Counted from the stretch's first letter, positions 45,021-53,201 are shown. The stretch: 64,000 nt of DNA from Empedobacter tilapiae (GCF_004785645.1 NZ_SRPE01000002.1:124001-188000), one strand, 5' to 3'. A program made the numbers and translations. Notes: generated by a model not told the origin, from the sequence alone.

Positions 45021-46074
45021 TTAATGGGATTTTTAAGTAAATATGAAACGTTTCATAATCGTTTTTAATTTTGAAAGTATAATTATTTCCGAAATAATGA
45101 TCCAATCTTTTTTTCAAATTTGTCAATCCAATTCCTGGAGTTTCATCTTTTTGATGTTGGTTAATTTTATTTTCAACTGATATTTCAAGAAATTCAGAAT
45201 TGGTAGCTAAATTGATTTTAATTGGATGACTTTTGTCTTTTACAATACCATGTTTTAAAGCATTTTCTATAAAAGGAGAAATGATGTATGGATGAATTAA
45301 TTTTTTAGAATTATCTATCAAAAATTCTTTTTTGACATAAAATTTTTCTCCATAACGAATCTGTTCTAAATCTAAATATTGATTGATGTAATCAATTTCT
45401 CGTTCGATTTCAATTTTATCTTTATTGGTTTCGTAAGTTGTAAAACGCATGATTGCACTCAAGTTTTCGATGGCTTTCAGCGAATCAGAAGAATTTACAC
45501 TAACCAAACTATAAATGTTATTTAAGGTATTAAACAAAAAATGAGGATTTATTTGAGATTTTAAAAAATTAATTTCAGCTTCTTTTTTCTCTTTTTCAAT
45601 GATGTTATTTTGTTTTAATGTATTGATTGAATGCAAGGTCATCCATAAAAAAAGTGATGAAAAAACGATAAAAGAACCATAATGTAAATTATCATAGATG
45701 TAAAAACTTATTGTTGTTCCTTCAAAATAGTTGACTTTATGGAATAAAAAATCTGTAATGATTTGCTCAATAAGATATCGAATAACAATAAATGTTGTAA
45801 AGGAACATACTATAGATGATAATATTGATTTCCAATTGATGTTTTTTAGAAAGTAAGGAGCAATAAAAAAGTAGATAATAAAAATTGTAATTAGCTGGAC
45901 AATGTACATTGTTGATGAGAATAATGTAATTGCTTCAAAAAAAGAATTTCCATTAGCTAGATTAATTAATCCGATTGTTGTATAATCAAACAGAATGTAA
46001 ATAACCCAGAAACCTAAAAGTATAAATACGCTTTTTTGATTTGAGAAACTTAAATTTTTTTTATCATCTTCCAT
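45007..46074 (-). CDS. sensor histidine kinase, LytS/YehU type
   Basis: 355 residues. Four membrane helices (about residues 15-35, 52-75, 84-104 and 132-150) without a sizeable periplasmic domain. Then a short coiled linker (IIEKEKKEAEINF) and the His_kinase domain with the phospho-acceptor His178 in SQINPHFLFNTLNNIYSL. The ATPase part has the N-box FIENALKHG and G-box TPGIGLTNLKKRL. The partner response regulator overlaps its 3' end. The sensed signal is unknown; no known sensory domain is present. Confidence 0.92.
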   Translation of the reverse strand: MEDDKKNLSFSNQKSVFILLGFWVIYILFDYTTIGLINLANGNSFFEAITLFSSTMYIVQLITIFIIYFFIAPYFLKNINWKSILSSIVCSFTTFIVIRYLIEQIITDFLFHKVNYFEGTTISFYIYDNLHYGSFIVFSSLFLWMTLHSINTLKQNNIIEKEKKEAEINFLKSQINPHFLFNTLNNIYSLVSVNSSDSLKAIENLSAIMRFTTYETNKDKIEIEREIDYINQYLDLEQIRYGEKFYVKKEFLIDNSKKLIHPYIISPFIENALKHGIVKDKSHPIKINLATNSEFLEISVENKINQHQKDETPGIGLTNLKKRLDHYFGNNYTFKIKNDYETFHIYLKIPLNDEN

Positions 46075-46128
46075 TTTTTTTGTTTTTTGTAAAATTAGAC
46101 TCTTTTCTACATAAAAGAGATGTGATTC

Positions 46129-46160
46129 GTCGATAAATCAATTGGGTTAGTCGATAAATT
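46129..46160. promoter_or_regulatory. direct repeat, 21-bp period, likely LytTR operator
   Basis: GTCGATAAAT occurs at 46129-46138 and again at 46150-46159, exactly 21 bp apart, as expected for LytTR proteins that bind two repeats on one face of the helix. It lies in the 142-bp gap between the kinase gene and the DUF5694 gene. A possible promoter towards DUF5694 (TTG 46142-46144, N21, TATGTTTT 46166-46173) overlaps it, and a TAATTTTA box for the kinase operon is at 46090-46097 on the minus strand. Confidence 0.6.
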
Positions 46161-46216
46161 AGAAGTATGTTTTTCGAAATGTTTGAGATTTGAATCAGAA
46201 TTAAAAATTAACTCAA

Positions 46217-47041
46217 ATGAAAAACTTATTTATTGCAATTGCTACATTTATTGGTACTATGAATTTATCTGCTCAAACAAAATATCACTTTCAAACAAAA
46301 TTTGATGATGCTGTTGCAGTACTTAATATGGGGACTTTTCACATGGGATACACACCAGATGCCAATACAACAGAATTTGATGAAAATAATAATGATAATG
46401 TTAGGCAAATACATGAGATAGCAAAGCAGATTGCAGCATTCAAACCTACAATTATTTTGGTAGAGCAAAATCCTTCTAGAAATAAAATGTTGAATCAAAT
46501 TTATCAAGAGTATCTTTTAAATCCAAAAATGAGTTTCGAAAACCCAACGGAAGTACAATTGTTAGCTTACGAAGTTGGACGACTAAGTGGAACTAAGAAA
46601 ATTTATGGGATTAATCACCAAGAAGATTATATGTACATGATTGGTGATTTATTGAAAGAACAAGATGATTCGGTGTCAATTAATAGATATATGGAATTGT
46701 TTAGAGCTAATGAGTTGAAAAATGGAATGAAGAAAAAAGATTTAAAAATAAAAGAAATGCTACAATTTTATAATCATCCTGATTTTTTAGATTCTTCTAT
46801 TGGGATGAATGCAGATATGTTAACAACAGTTTCGTTTAGGAAATATCCAGTTGGTGCAGAACAAGCAGCAAAATATTACCATAGAAATTTAGCAATGTTC
46901 TCAAATATGAACAATGTGCCAATAACAAAAGACGATCGTATTTTTGTATTAATGGGAGCTACACATACTGCATTCTTTAAAGATTTTTTAAGACGATCTC
47001 CAAAGTTTAAAGAAGTAAATACATTAGATTACTTAAAATAA
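46217..47041 (+). CDS. DUF5694 secreted protein
   Basis: 274 residues, signal peptide MKNLFIAIATFIGTMNLSAQ. The domain starts VAVLNMGTFHMGYTPDANTT, with FKPTIILVEQNPSRN, YGINHQEDYMYMIGDL and the C-terminal IFVLMGATHTAFFKDFLRRS. This TraB/GumN-like pattern (GTFH.., VE.., GATH..) is shared with proteins called DUF5694, whose function is not known; the conserved His and Glu residues could bind metal. It is divergent from the LytS/LytTR operon across the direct repeat, so it may be a target of that system. Confidence 0.8.
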   Translation: MKNLFIAIATFIGTMNLSAQTKYHFQTKFDDAVAVLNMGTFHMGYTPDANTTEFDENNNDNVRQIHEIAKQIAAFKPTIILVEQNPSRNKMLNQIYQEYLLNPKMSFENPTEVQLLAYEVGRLSGTKKIYGINHQEDYMYMIGDLLKEQDDSVSINRYMELFRANELKNGMKKKDLKIKEMLQFYNHPDFLDSSIGMNADMLTTVSFRKYPVGAEQAAKYYHRNLAMFSNMNNVPITKDDRIFVLMGATHTAFFKDFLRRSPKFKEVNTLDYLK

Positions 47042-47050
47042 AACATATAA

Positions 47051-47079
47051 AAAAAACCTCGCAATTTGCGAGGTTTTTT
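47051..47079. terminator. bidirectional terminator between DUF5694 and rplI
   Basis: The arms AAAAAACCTCGCAA (47051-47064) and TTGCGAGGTTTTTT (47066-47079) between convergent genes. Both strands show a T-run. Confidence 0.9.
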
Positions 47080-47099
47080 TATATATAGTTGAATAATAA

Positions 47100-47750
47100 T
47101 TATTCTTCTGTAGATGGAGTTTCTTCTGTAGCAACTTCTTCAGATACTTCCTCTTTTTTCGCTTTCTTGTCGTTAGCGTAAATTGGGTTATCAAAGTTGA
47201 AGAAAGAACCTTCTTCTTTATTAGCATTAGCAGCTTTTTGAGCATCTAATTTAGCTAATTCTGCTCTAGTTTTGGCAGCTTCTTCAGCAGCTTTAATAGA
47301 TGCAGCATCTGGTACAATTTCAAATCCGAAATCTACTTCAACCTCTCTGTGGAAACGAACTTTAGCTTCGTATTTTCCTAAGCGTTTGATAGTGTTTCCA
47401 GGGATTTTGATATTTTTCTTTTCGATTTCAACACCAGCTTTTACTAAAGCTTCTGCTAAATCTGCATTGTTAATAGATCCAAATAATTTGTCTCCAGAAC
47501 CAACTTTAGCGTCGATTTTAACAACTAAACCATCTAATTTAGCAGCTTTTTCTTTTGCTGCTGCGATTAATGTAGCTTCTTCTGCTTTACGAGCATCTAA
47601 AACTTCATTTAATTCTTGTACATTTTTTGGAGTTGCAACTGATGCTAATCCACGAGGGATTAAGAAGTTACGTGCGTATCCAGGTTTTACTGAAACAACT
47701 TCAAATTCAAAACCTAAACCTTCTACATCTTGTCTTAAAATTACGTTCAT
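47100..47750 (-). CDS. rplI: 50S ribosomal protein bL9 with long C-terminal extension
   Basis: 216 residues; most L9 proteins have about 150. The N-terminal domain (MNVILRQDVEGLGFEFEVVS, VKPGYARNFLIPRGLA) and the C-terminal rRNA-binding domain to about residue 150 are normal. The last 65 residues are an Ala/Lys/Glu-rich helix, then SFFNFDNPIYANDKK and a very acidic end (EEVSEEVATEETPSTEE). The tail is in frame and not an annotation artefact. Third gene of rpsF-rpsR-rplI. Confidence 0.94.
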   Translation of the reverse strand: MNVILRQDVEGLGFEFEVVSVKPGYARNFLIPRGLASVATPKNVQELNEVLDARKAEEATLIAAAKEKAAKLDGLVVKIDAKVGSGDKLFGSINNADLAEALVKAGVEIEKKNIKIPGNTIKRLGKYEAKVRFHREVEVDFGFEIVPDAASIKAAEEAAKTRAELAKLDAQKAANANKEEGSFFNFDNPIYANDKKAKKEEVSEEVATEETPSTEE

Positions 47751-47771
47751 GATATTTTAATATTTAGGTTA

Positions 47772-48074
47772 TTATTTTAATTGATCACCAATAAATGGCA
47801 TTAATGCTAAGTGACGAGCTCTTTTAATCGCTTTAGAAACTTTTCTTTGGTATTTTAAAGATGTTCCTGTATAACGACGAGGTAAAATCTTACCTTGCTC
47901 ATTCACGAATTGTAATAAGAAATCAGCGTCTTTATAGTCAACGTATTTGATTCCAAATTTTTTGAAACGACAATATTTTTTATTTGATTGTGTTTCGATA
48001 TCTAAGGGAGATAAATAACGGATTTCTGATTCGCTACCTCCTGCTGCTTTTTTTGCTAAATCGTCAATTGCCAT
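47772..48074 (-). CDS. rpsR: 30S ribosomal protein bS18
   Basis: 100 residues. [20 protein letters not shown], then [20 protein letters not shown] and the RNA-binding [20 protein letters not shown] with [10 protein letters not shown] are typical. In Flavobacteriia bS18 together with bS6 and bS21 helps to hide the anti-Shine-Dalgarno sequence, which fits the lack of Shine-Dalgarno sites in this window. It lies 8 bp after rpsF. Confidence 0.96.
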   Translation of the reverse strand: MAIDDLAKKAAGGSESEIRYLSPLDIETQSNKKYCRFKKFGIKYVDYKDADFLLQFVNEQGKILPRRYTGTSLKYQRKVSKAIKRARHLALMPFIGDQLK

Positions 48075-48082
48075 AGCTTTGC

Positions 48083-48430
48083 TTATTTGTTAGAGTTAGA
48101 CTTTAATTTTGTTCTACGTTTTTCTGCCCAGTCCATACCGTGTTTGTCTAATTTCACAGTTAAGAAACGGATTACACGCTCATCACGTTTGTAAGCAACT
48201 TCTAATTGAGAAACTAACTCGTTATTGTCTGATTTAAATTCTACTAAGTGGTAGAATCCATTTCTTTTGTTTTGAATTGGATAAGCTAATTTTTTTAAGC
48301 CCCAGTTCTCTTTTGCTACGATTTCACCACCGTTAGCAGTAACAAAGTCATTGAATTTATTAACTGCTTCCTCTACCTGAGAATCAGATAGAACGGGAGT
48401 CAAAATGAAAACAGTTTCGTAATGTGTCAT
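48083..48430 (-). CDS. rpsF: 30S ribosomal protein bS6
   Basis: 115 residues. [20 protein letters not shown], then [19 protein letters not shown] and [17 protein letters not shown] are the S6 blocks. It pairs with bS18 on the platform of the small subunit. First gene of rpsF-rpsR-rplI, with a well-defined promoter about 50 bp upstream. The leader holds a small hairpin, AACTT-AAAAAG-AAGTT, right before the ATG. Confidence 0.96.
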   Translation of the reverse strand: MTHYETVFILTPVLSDSQVEEAVNKFNDFVTANGGEIVAKENWGLKKLAYPIQNKRNGFYHLVEFKSDNNELVSQLEVAYKRDERVIRFLTVKLDKHGMDWAEKRRTKLKSNSNK

Positions 48431-48475
48431 TTTTAACTTCTTTTTAAGTTATTATTTATACTAAAATTCGAGGTG

Positions 48476-48507
48476 CAAATATATGGATAATAATTTAGAT
48501 TACACAA
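48476..48507 (-). promoter_or_regulatory. rpsF promoter, TTG-N21-TATATTTG
   Basis: On the minus strand TTG (48507-48505), 21 nt, then TATATTTG (48483-48476) followed by CACC. It is an exact match to the Bacteroidota consensus. Confidence 0.85.
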
Positions 48508-48604
48508 ATGAATAATTATTGAATTTTTATTACAACGTTAATTGTTGAATATTATAACTTTATCATTTTTATATTAAAAAAGAGTAGACTTTTTTTAAAA
48601 AAAA

Positions 48605-48635
48605 TTTGCAGTTTAAAAAAAGTAACTTACATTTG
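48605..48635 (+). promoter_or_regulatory. small RNA promoter, TTTG-N19-TACATTTG
   Basis: TTTG at 48605-48608, a 19-nt spacer, and TACATTTG at 48628-48635. This is as good a match as the rplM and tRNA promoters, but no coding region follows before a terminator. Confidence 0.8.
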
Positions 48636-48639
48636 TCAA

Positions 48640-48721
48640 CATAAAAGGCTAATGGCTTTTTCATAGGTTTAGGTTGGTTAAGGTTAAAACCCTCGTTTCT
48701 GCGAGGGTTTTCCTTTTTTTT
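48640..48721 (+). ncRNA. candidate small RNA upstream of pepP
   Basis: A consensus promoter ends at 48635 and an intrinsic terminator (AAAACCCTCG 48686-48695, CGAGGGTTTT 48702-48711, then CCTTTTTTT) ends at about 48721, giving a transcript of about 80 nt with no open frame longer than a few codons. The 5' part can form AAAAG-loop-CTTTT; the middle is purine-rich (GGTTTAGGTTGGTTAAGG). pepP has its own -7 box after the terminator. It may belong to a known flavobacterial RNA family such as Flavo-1, but I cannot confirm that. The rest of the 48431-48769 gap is the rpsF promoter and AT-rich sequence. Confidence 0.65.
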
Positions 48722-48736
48722 CTAAAAACATCTTCT

Positions 48737-48744
48737 TAAATTTG
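48737..48744 (+). promoter_or_regulatory. candidate -7 box of pepP
   Basis: TAAATTTG, exact TAnnTTTG match, 25 bp before the pepP ATG and after the small RNA terminator. Confidence 0.45.
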
Positions 48745-48769
48745 GTCATAATATTTAATGTAAAATTTT

Positions 48770-50074
48770 ATGACAACAAAATACAAACCTATTCCAAGTG
48801 AGTTATTCATAAAGAATAGAGCTAAATTTGTAAAAGCAATGAAACCTCGTTCTCTTGCTATTTTCAATTCTAATGATATTTATCCAATTTCTTCAGATTC
48901 TACGTTACCATTTGCACAACATCGAGATATTTTTTATTTATCAGGTGTAGATCAAGAAGAGTCTGTTTTATTAATTTTCCCAGATGCTTACGATCCAAAA
49001 TATAAAGAAGTGTTATTTGTCCGTGAAACAAATGATCATATTGCTGTTTGGGAAGGAGAGAAACTATCGAAAGCTCAAGGAACTGAAGTTTCAGGAATTA
49101 AAACAGTTCTTTGGTTGCAAGATTTGCCAAATGTTTTGCGTAAATTGATGGTTGAAACAGAGAATGTTTATGTAAACAAAAACGAACATTATCGTGTTAC
49201 AGAAGCTCCACAAGTTGAGACGCGTGAAGATCGTTTTGTGAAACAATTAAAGAAAGATTATCCTGGGCATACATATTTACGTTCAAATCCTATTTTGCAA
49301 CGTATTCGTTCTGTTAAAGAACCTGAAGAAATTCAATTGATTCAACATGCATGTGATATTACGGAAAAAGGTTTTCGTCGTATTTTAAATTTCGTTAAAC
49401 CTGGAGTTTGGGAATATGAAATAGAAGCAGAGTTTGTGCATGAGTTTCTTCGTAATCGTTCAAAAGGTTTTGCTTATACACCAATTATTGCGTCTGGTAA
49501 TAATGCGAATGTATTACATTACATTCAAAATAATCAAGAATGTAAAGATGGGGATTTAATTTTGTTTGATGTAGCAGCAGAATATGCGAATTATTCGTCT
49601 GATATGTCGCGTACAATTCCTGTTAATGGAAAATATACGAAGCGTCAGCGAGAAGTATATGACGCTATTTTACGTTGCAAAAAAGAAGCTGAAACAATGC
49701 TGATTTCTGGAAATAATTGGTACAAGTATCATGAAGAGTTAGGAAAAGTTTATACATCTGAATTATTAGGTTTAGGTTTATTGGATAAAGCTGATGTACA
49801 AAATGAAGATCCAGCTTGGCCGGCTTATAAAAAATACATGATGCACGGAACATCACATCATATGGGATTAGATACTCATGATTATGGTTTATTAACAGAT
49901 GATTTTGTTGCTGGAATGGTTTTTACGAATGAACCAGGATTTTATATTCCTGCTGAAGGATTCGGAATTCGTTTAGAAGATGATTATGTAATTCAAAAAG
50001 AAGGAAAACCTTTTAATTTGATGCAAAATATTCCATTAGAAGCAGAAGAAATCGAAGATTTAATGAATAAATAA
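48770..50074 (+). CDS. pepP: Xaa-Pro aminopeptidase (aminopeptidase P family)
   Basis: 434 residues. M24B metallopeptidase that removes an N-terminal residue before proline. The N-terminal domain covers about 1-180 and contains LPFAQHRDIFYLSGVDQEES. The pita-bread catalytic domain has the two-metal ligands: Asp in LFDVAAEYANYSSDMSRTIP (two Asp), His in HGTSHHMGLDTHD, Glu in FTNEPGFYIP and Glu in GIRLEDDYVI. No signal peptide. Monocistronic between the small RNA terminator and its own terminator. Confidence 0.94.
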   Translation: MTTKYKPIPSELFIKNRAKFVKAMKPRSLAIFNSNDIYPISSDSTLPFAQHRDIFYLSGVDQEESVLLIFPDAYDPKYKEVLFVRETNDHIAVWEGEKLSKAQGTEVSGIKTVLWLQDLPNVLRKLMVETENVYVNKNEHYRVTEAPQVETREDRFVKQLKKDYPGHTYLRSNPILQRIRSVKEPEEIQLIQHACDITEKGFRRILNFVKPGVWEYEIEAEFVHEFLRNRSKGFAYTPIIASGNNANVLHYIQNNQECKDGDLILFDVAAEYANYSSDMSRTIPVNGKYTKRQREVYDAILRCKKEAETMLISGNNWYKYHEELGKVYTSELLGLGLLDKADVQNEDPAWPAYKKYMMHGTSHHMGLDTHDYGLLTDDFVAGMVFTNEPGFYIPAEGFGIRLEDDYVIQKEGKPFNLMQNIPLEAEEIEDLMNK

Positions 50075-50095
50075 TCTTTTTAGATTGTTAATTAT

Positions 50096-50131
50096 AAAAA
50101 AAAGGGTCTCAAAATTGAGATCCTTTTTTTT
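50096..50131. terminator. bidirectional terminator between pepP and pncB
   Basis: The stem GGGTCTCAA (50104-50112) and TTGAGATCC (50115-50123), one G-T pair, extended by A and T runs of eight. Confidence 0.9.
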
Positions 50132-50139
50132 ATAAGATT

Positions 50140-51342
50140 TTAATCATTTTCTGGAGCATCATGTGCAGGAATGTCATCTAAATCCAACATTTCTTTTGCA
50201 AGAGCAATCATACGAGGAGTTCCAGTGTGTTTATTTTTTTCATCAGATAATTTTACAACACCAGTCCATTTAATATCTATTGAAGAAATTTCAGTTAATT
50301 TCATTACAATATTCATTGGACGAAGATTTGTATCATTTGTTAAATCTGTTCCGATTCCAAAAGATAAACCAATTCGTCCTTTAAATGCTTTTGTAATCAT
50401 TTCTACTTTTTCTGAATTTAATCCATCTGAGAAAATAATTGTTTTGAATAATGGGTTGATACCCATTTTCTCGTAGTGCGCAATTGTTTTTTCTCCAAAT
50501 TCAATTGGGTCTCCAGAATCGTGACGAACTCCATCAAATAGTTTTGATAATTTTTTGTCAAATTGTCCGAAGAAAACATCTGAAGTGTATGTGTCTGTTA
50601 AAGCAATTCCTAAATCACCGTAATAAACTTTTACCCAACGATCTAAACTAATAGAGTTTGCAATTTTAAAGCCATATCGTGCTCCATGAAACATGAACCA
50701 TTCGTGGGCATGTGTTCCGATTGGCTTTACACCATATTTATGTGCAAAATGAACATTTGAAGTTCCTACAAAACTTTTTCCTTTATGATTTGTCAATTCT
50801 TTTACAACAATATCTTGTACTTCATAACTGTGTCGACGACGCGTCCCAAATTCAGCAACTGTAACACCAAGACAGTTATATAAATCTACTTTATCACTAG
50901 TACGTTTAGTTATTTCATTGTTTGGAATACGTTCAGCATTGGTTAATTTATAAAAAACTTCGCTTATTAAACAAAGAATAGGAACTTCCCATAAAATTGT
51001 ACGATACCAATATCCTTCTACATGAACTTCTACATCAGTACCATTTTGGGTGATTTTTACTTCAGCAGGATCGTAACGATAACCTTGTAAAAAGTCTAAA
51101 TAAGCTGGACTAAGATAAGGGCAATTTATTGTAAAGAAGTCTTTTTCATCTTTAGTAAGGGCAAGAGAAGCCATTGCATTGATTTCCTTTTGTAATTCTG
51201 CTGCAAAACCTTGAGGGAATTCATGTTGACCGCGGTTAATAAATTTATAACGAGCTTTTACATCTGGATATAATTTAGTAACGCCAAATTGCATTGTAAA
51301 TTTATAAAAATCGTTATCGATAATAGATTTTATTATACTCAT
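50140..51342 (-). CDS. pncB: nicotinate phosphoribosyltransferase
   Basis: 400 residues. It joins nicotinate and PRPP to nicotinate mononucleotide with ATP hydrolysis, in NAD salvage. DNDFYKFTMQFGVTKLYP is the N-terminal block. The phosphorylated His is in EFGTRRRHSYEVQ, followed by GTSNVHFAHKYGVKPIGTHA (substrate region). VRHDSGDPIEFGEK and GIGTDLTNDT bind PRPP, and FSDGLN follows the Asp-Ser-Gly-Asp pattern. It matches the Escherichia-type (about 400-residue) PncB. Terminators isolate it on both sides. Confidence 0.96.
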   Translation of the reverse strand: MSIIKSIIDNDFYKFTMQFGVTKLYPDVKARYKFINRGQHEFPQGFAAELQKEINAMASLALTKDEKDFFTINCPYLSPAYLDFLQGYRYDPAEVKITQNGTDVEVHVEGYWYRTILWEVPILCLISEVFYKLTNAERIPNNEITKRTSDKVDLYNCLGVTVAEFGTRRRHSYEVQDIVVKELTNHKGKSFVGTSNVHFAHKYGVKPIGTHAHEWFMFHGARYGFKIANSISLDRWVKVYYGDLGIALTDTYTSDVFFGQFDKKLSKLFDGVRHDSGDPIEFGEKTIAHYEKMGINPLFKTIIFSDGLNSEKVEMITKAFKGRIGLSFGIGTDLTNDTNLRPMNIVMKLTEISSIDIKWTGVVKLSDEKNKHTGTPRMIALAKEMLDLDDIPAHDAPEND

Positions 51343-51386
51343 GTTTTAGGTTTTATTCTAATTTTTATGAAAATTAAAGATAAAAA

Positions 51387-51410
51387 AAAACCATCAATAC
51401 AGATGGTTTT
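51387..51410 (-). terminator. intrinsic terminator after the FKBP lipoprotein gene
   Basis: The arms AAAACCATC (51387-51395) and GATGGTTTT (51402-51410); on the minus strand followed by eight or more T. Confidence 0.8.
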
Positions 51411-51435
51411 TCTATGAATATCTTAATTTAAAGAA

Positions 51436-52194
51436 TTATTTTTTTGTTCGATTTTCTATCTTAGGTAATTCGAAATTAAAAATGTAGCTCATATCTCTAT
51501 AAGCTTGCAATCTATCAGAAATACCAATGTTAGAACCTCCATAAACATTGTTTCGTCCATATGCTAATCTAGAAGGTAAAATAATTACACCTTGGAAATT
51601 ATATAATTCATTTATAGAACGTTCTGTTTCTTTGAAATGTTTTAAGCCTTCAGTAAAGTTTTTCAATTCTACATGTTTTCTTTCTACACCATTTTTAGTC
51701 TCTTTTTCTGTAGGAATATAATAATAAAAACTAGGGTCTTGAACTGCAGAACCATCACCTAAATTTATAGAGCCTGCGGTTGATATTGATCCATATTTTC
51801 TTTTATAATCTTTATTATCAGTAGCTAGGAATGTTCCCATCTCGTAAGAGATATAAATTGAGGAACTATCATTAGAAACTATAGATTTTCCAGTTCCTTT
51901 ATGATTAGGATTTTCGGCATACCAAATTCCTAAATCATCTTGTTTCGCGAATGTTTTTAAAGAAGGATATTTATCGTCTTCATTATCTTTTATATCATCA
52001 AACTTAGTTAATTTTCCATTTTTAGGATTGAAGTAAAAATCTTCTAAGTACTGTTGGATGGCTTCGTCATCTAAAGCATTACGCTCTTCAATGGGAATTT
52101 TAGTTTCTTTATTCACACCGTTATCATCATCATTATTACATCCTACTAAAACAGCGGAACATGCAATTAAAGTAACGAAGAATTTCTTTATCAT
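51436..52194 (-). CDS. FKBP-type peptidyl-prolyl isomerase-like lipoprotein
   Basis: 252 residues. Lipoprotein signal with lipobox VLVGC (Cys19), then an Asp-rich linker. The FKBP-like part is in the C-terminal half, best seen in LYNFQGVIILPSRLAYGRNN (about residues 195-214) and the final MSYIFNFELPKIE strand. Some of the usual active-site aromatic residues are not clearly present, so isomerase activity is uncertain. Such lipoproteins are common in flavobacterial envelopes. Upstream the gene is divergent from the S4-domain gene. Confidence 0.8.
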   Translation of the reverse strand: MIKKFFVTLIACSAVLVGCNNDDDNGVNKETKIPIEERNALDDEAIQQYLEDFYFNPKNGKLTKFDDIKDNEDDKYPSLKTFAKQDDLGIWYAENPNHKGTGKSIVSNDSSSIYISYEMGTFLATDNKDYKRKYGSISTAGSINLGDGSAVQDPSFYYYIPTEKETKNGVERKHVELKNFTEGLKHFKETERSINELYNFQGVIILPSRLAYGRNNVYGGSNIGISDRLQAYRDMSYIFNFELPKIENRTKK

Positions 52195-52261
52195 GTTATT
52201 TCGATTTATATTGCGAATTTAGAAAAAATATTAGTTTATCCTAGTAAATATTAAGATTTAA

Positions 52262-52675
52262 ATGAGATTAGATAAATTTCTTTGGAGTGTTAGATATTAT
52301 AAAACGAGATCTTTAGCGGCTGATGCGGTAAAAAAGAATCGTGTAAAAGTGAATGGAGATGTAGCAAAAGCGTCGCGAGATATAATTCCGGGAGATGCGA
52401 TTGAGGTGAGAAAAGATCAAATTAATTTATCTTTTAAAGTATTGCAAGTACCAAATAATAGAATTGGGGCTAAATTGTTAACCTTGCATATTGTGGATAC
52501 AACACCAAAAGAAGAATATGAAGTGTTAGAGCTTCGTAAACTTTCGCAAGATTATTATCGAGAGAGAGGAGAAGGTAGACCTACAAAAAAAGATCGTCGA
52601 GATTTGGATGACTATTTAGACGAAGGGGTAGAAGAAACAGGAGATATTATTATAAAAGGAGAAGATTTGGATTAA
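52262..52675 (+). CDS. S4-domain RNA-binding protein (Hsp15/HslR-like)
   Basis: 137 residues. The S4 domain is at the N-terminus (MRLDKFLWSVRYYKTRSLAA, KKNRVKVNGDVAKASRDIIP, GDAIEV). A basic and acidic tail follows (RERGEGRPTKKDRRDLDDYL). Hsp15 binds 50S subunits that carry a nascent chain after a translation stall; this protein has the same size and layout. The last six codons and the stop form one arm of a terminator hairpin shared with aroK. Confidence 0.9.
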   Translation: MRLDKFLWSVRYYKTRSLAADAVKKNRVKVNGDVAKASRDIIPGDAIEVRKDQINLSFKVLQVPNNRIGAKLLTLHIVDTTPKEEYEVLELRKLSQDYYRERGEGRPTKKDRRDLDDYLDEGVEETGDIIIKGEDLD

Positions 52676-52694
52676 TTCCAAATCTTCTCCTTTT
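52654..52694. terminator. bidirectional terminator built from two coding ends
   Basis: A perfect 18-bp stem: 52654-52671 against 52677-52694, loop TTAAT. The loop contains the stop codons of both convergent genes. The plus-strand arm encodes the C-terminus of the S4 protein and the minus-strand arm that of AroK. T-runs follow on both strands. Confidence 0.9.
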
Positions 52695-53199
52695 TTAGAT
52701 GATTCATAATCTCGTCCAAAATTTCTAATGAGCTTTGATTAGAAATGTTAATTGTATACTTTGCTTTATCGTAAAATTGATTCCGTTCAAATAAATGTTT
52801 CGCGATAAACTCTGTCATTTCTTCATTAGAAAGATGAGCTATTAAAGGGCGAGTTTCTTTTTTGTTTTCTAATCGCTTTACTAATTGAGGCAATTGTACT
52901 CGCATAAATATAGAAACCGAATTTTTGGTAATTTCATCCATATTGTCATAATAAACAGGAGTTCCGCCACCTAAAGAAAGAATAATATTTGTAGAAGTTA
53001 ACACTTCTTTTAAAGCTTCTCTTTCCTTTTTTCTAAAACCTAATTCACCTTCTTTTTCGAAGATATCACTTATTTTAGTTTGATATTTTTTTTCGATAAA
53101 ATCATCTAGATCAATAAATTCGAATCCAAGTGCTTTTGCTAAATCTTTTCCAGTAGTCGATTTTCCACTACCCATATAGCCTACTAAAGAAATTATCAT
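52672..53199 (-). CDS. aroK: shikimate kinase
   Basis: 175 residues. It phosphorylates shikimate at O3 with ATP. Walker A is VGYMGSGKSTTGKDLA (about residues 6-21); the shikimate-binding DLDDFIEKK, GELGFRKKEREAL and ILSLGGGTPVY, and the lid region ENKKETRPLI are present. It starts 2 bp after the lipoprotein gene upstream and overlaps the convergent S4 gene by 4 bp. Confidence 0.96.
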   Translation of the reverse strand: MIISLVGYMGSGKSTTGKDLAKALGFEFIDLDDFIEKKYQTKISDIFEKEGELGFRKKEREALKEVLTSTNIILSLGGGTPVYYDNMDEITKNSVSIFMRVQLPQLVKRLENKKETRPLIAHLSNEEMTEFIAKHLFERNQFYDKAKYTINISNQSSLEILDEIMNHLKKEKIWN

Positions 53200-53201
53200 A
53201 A

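Noticed and set aside
47033-47245. Lysine-rich open frame on the minus strand over the end of rplI
   Set aside because: It is a shifted reading of the GAA/AAA-rich L9 tail and of the terminator.
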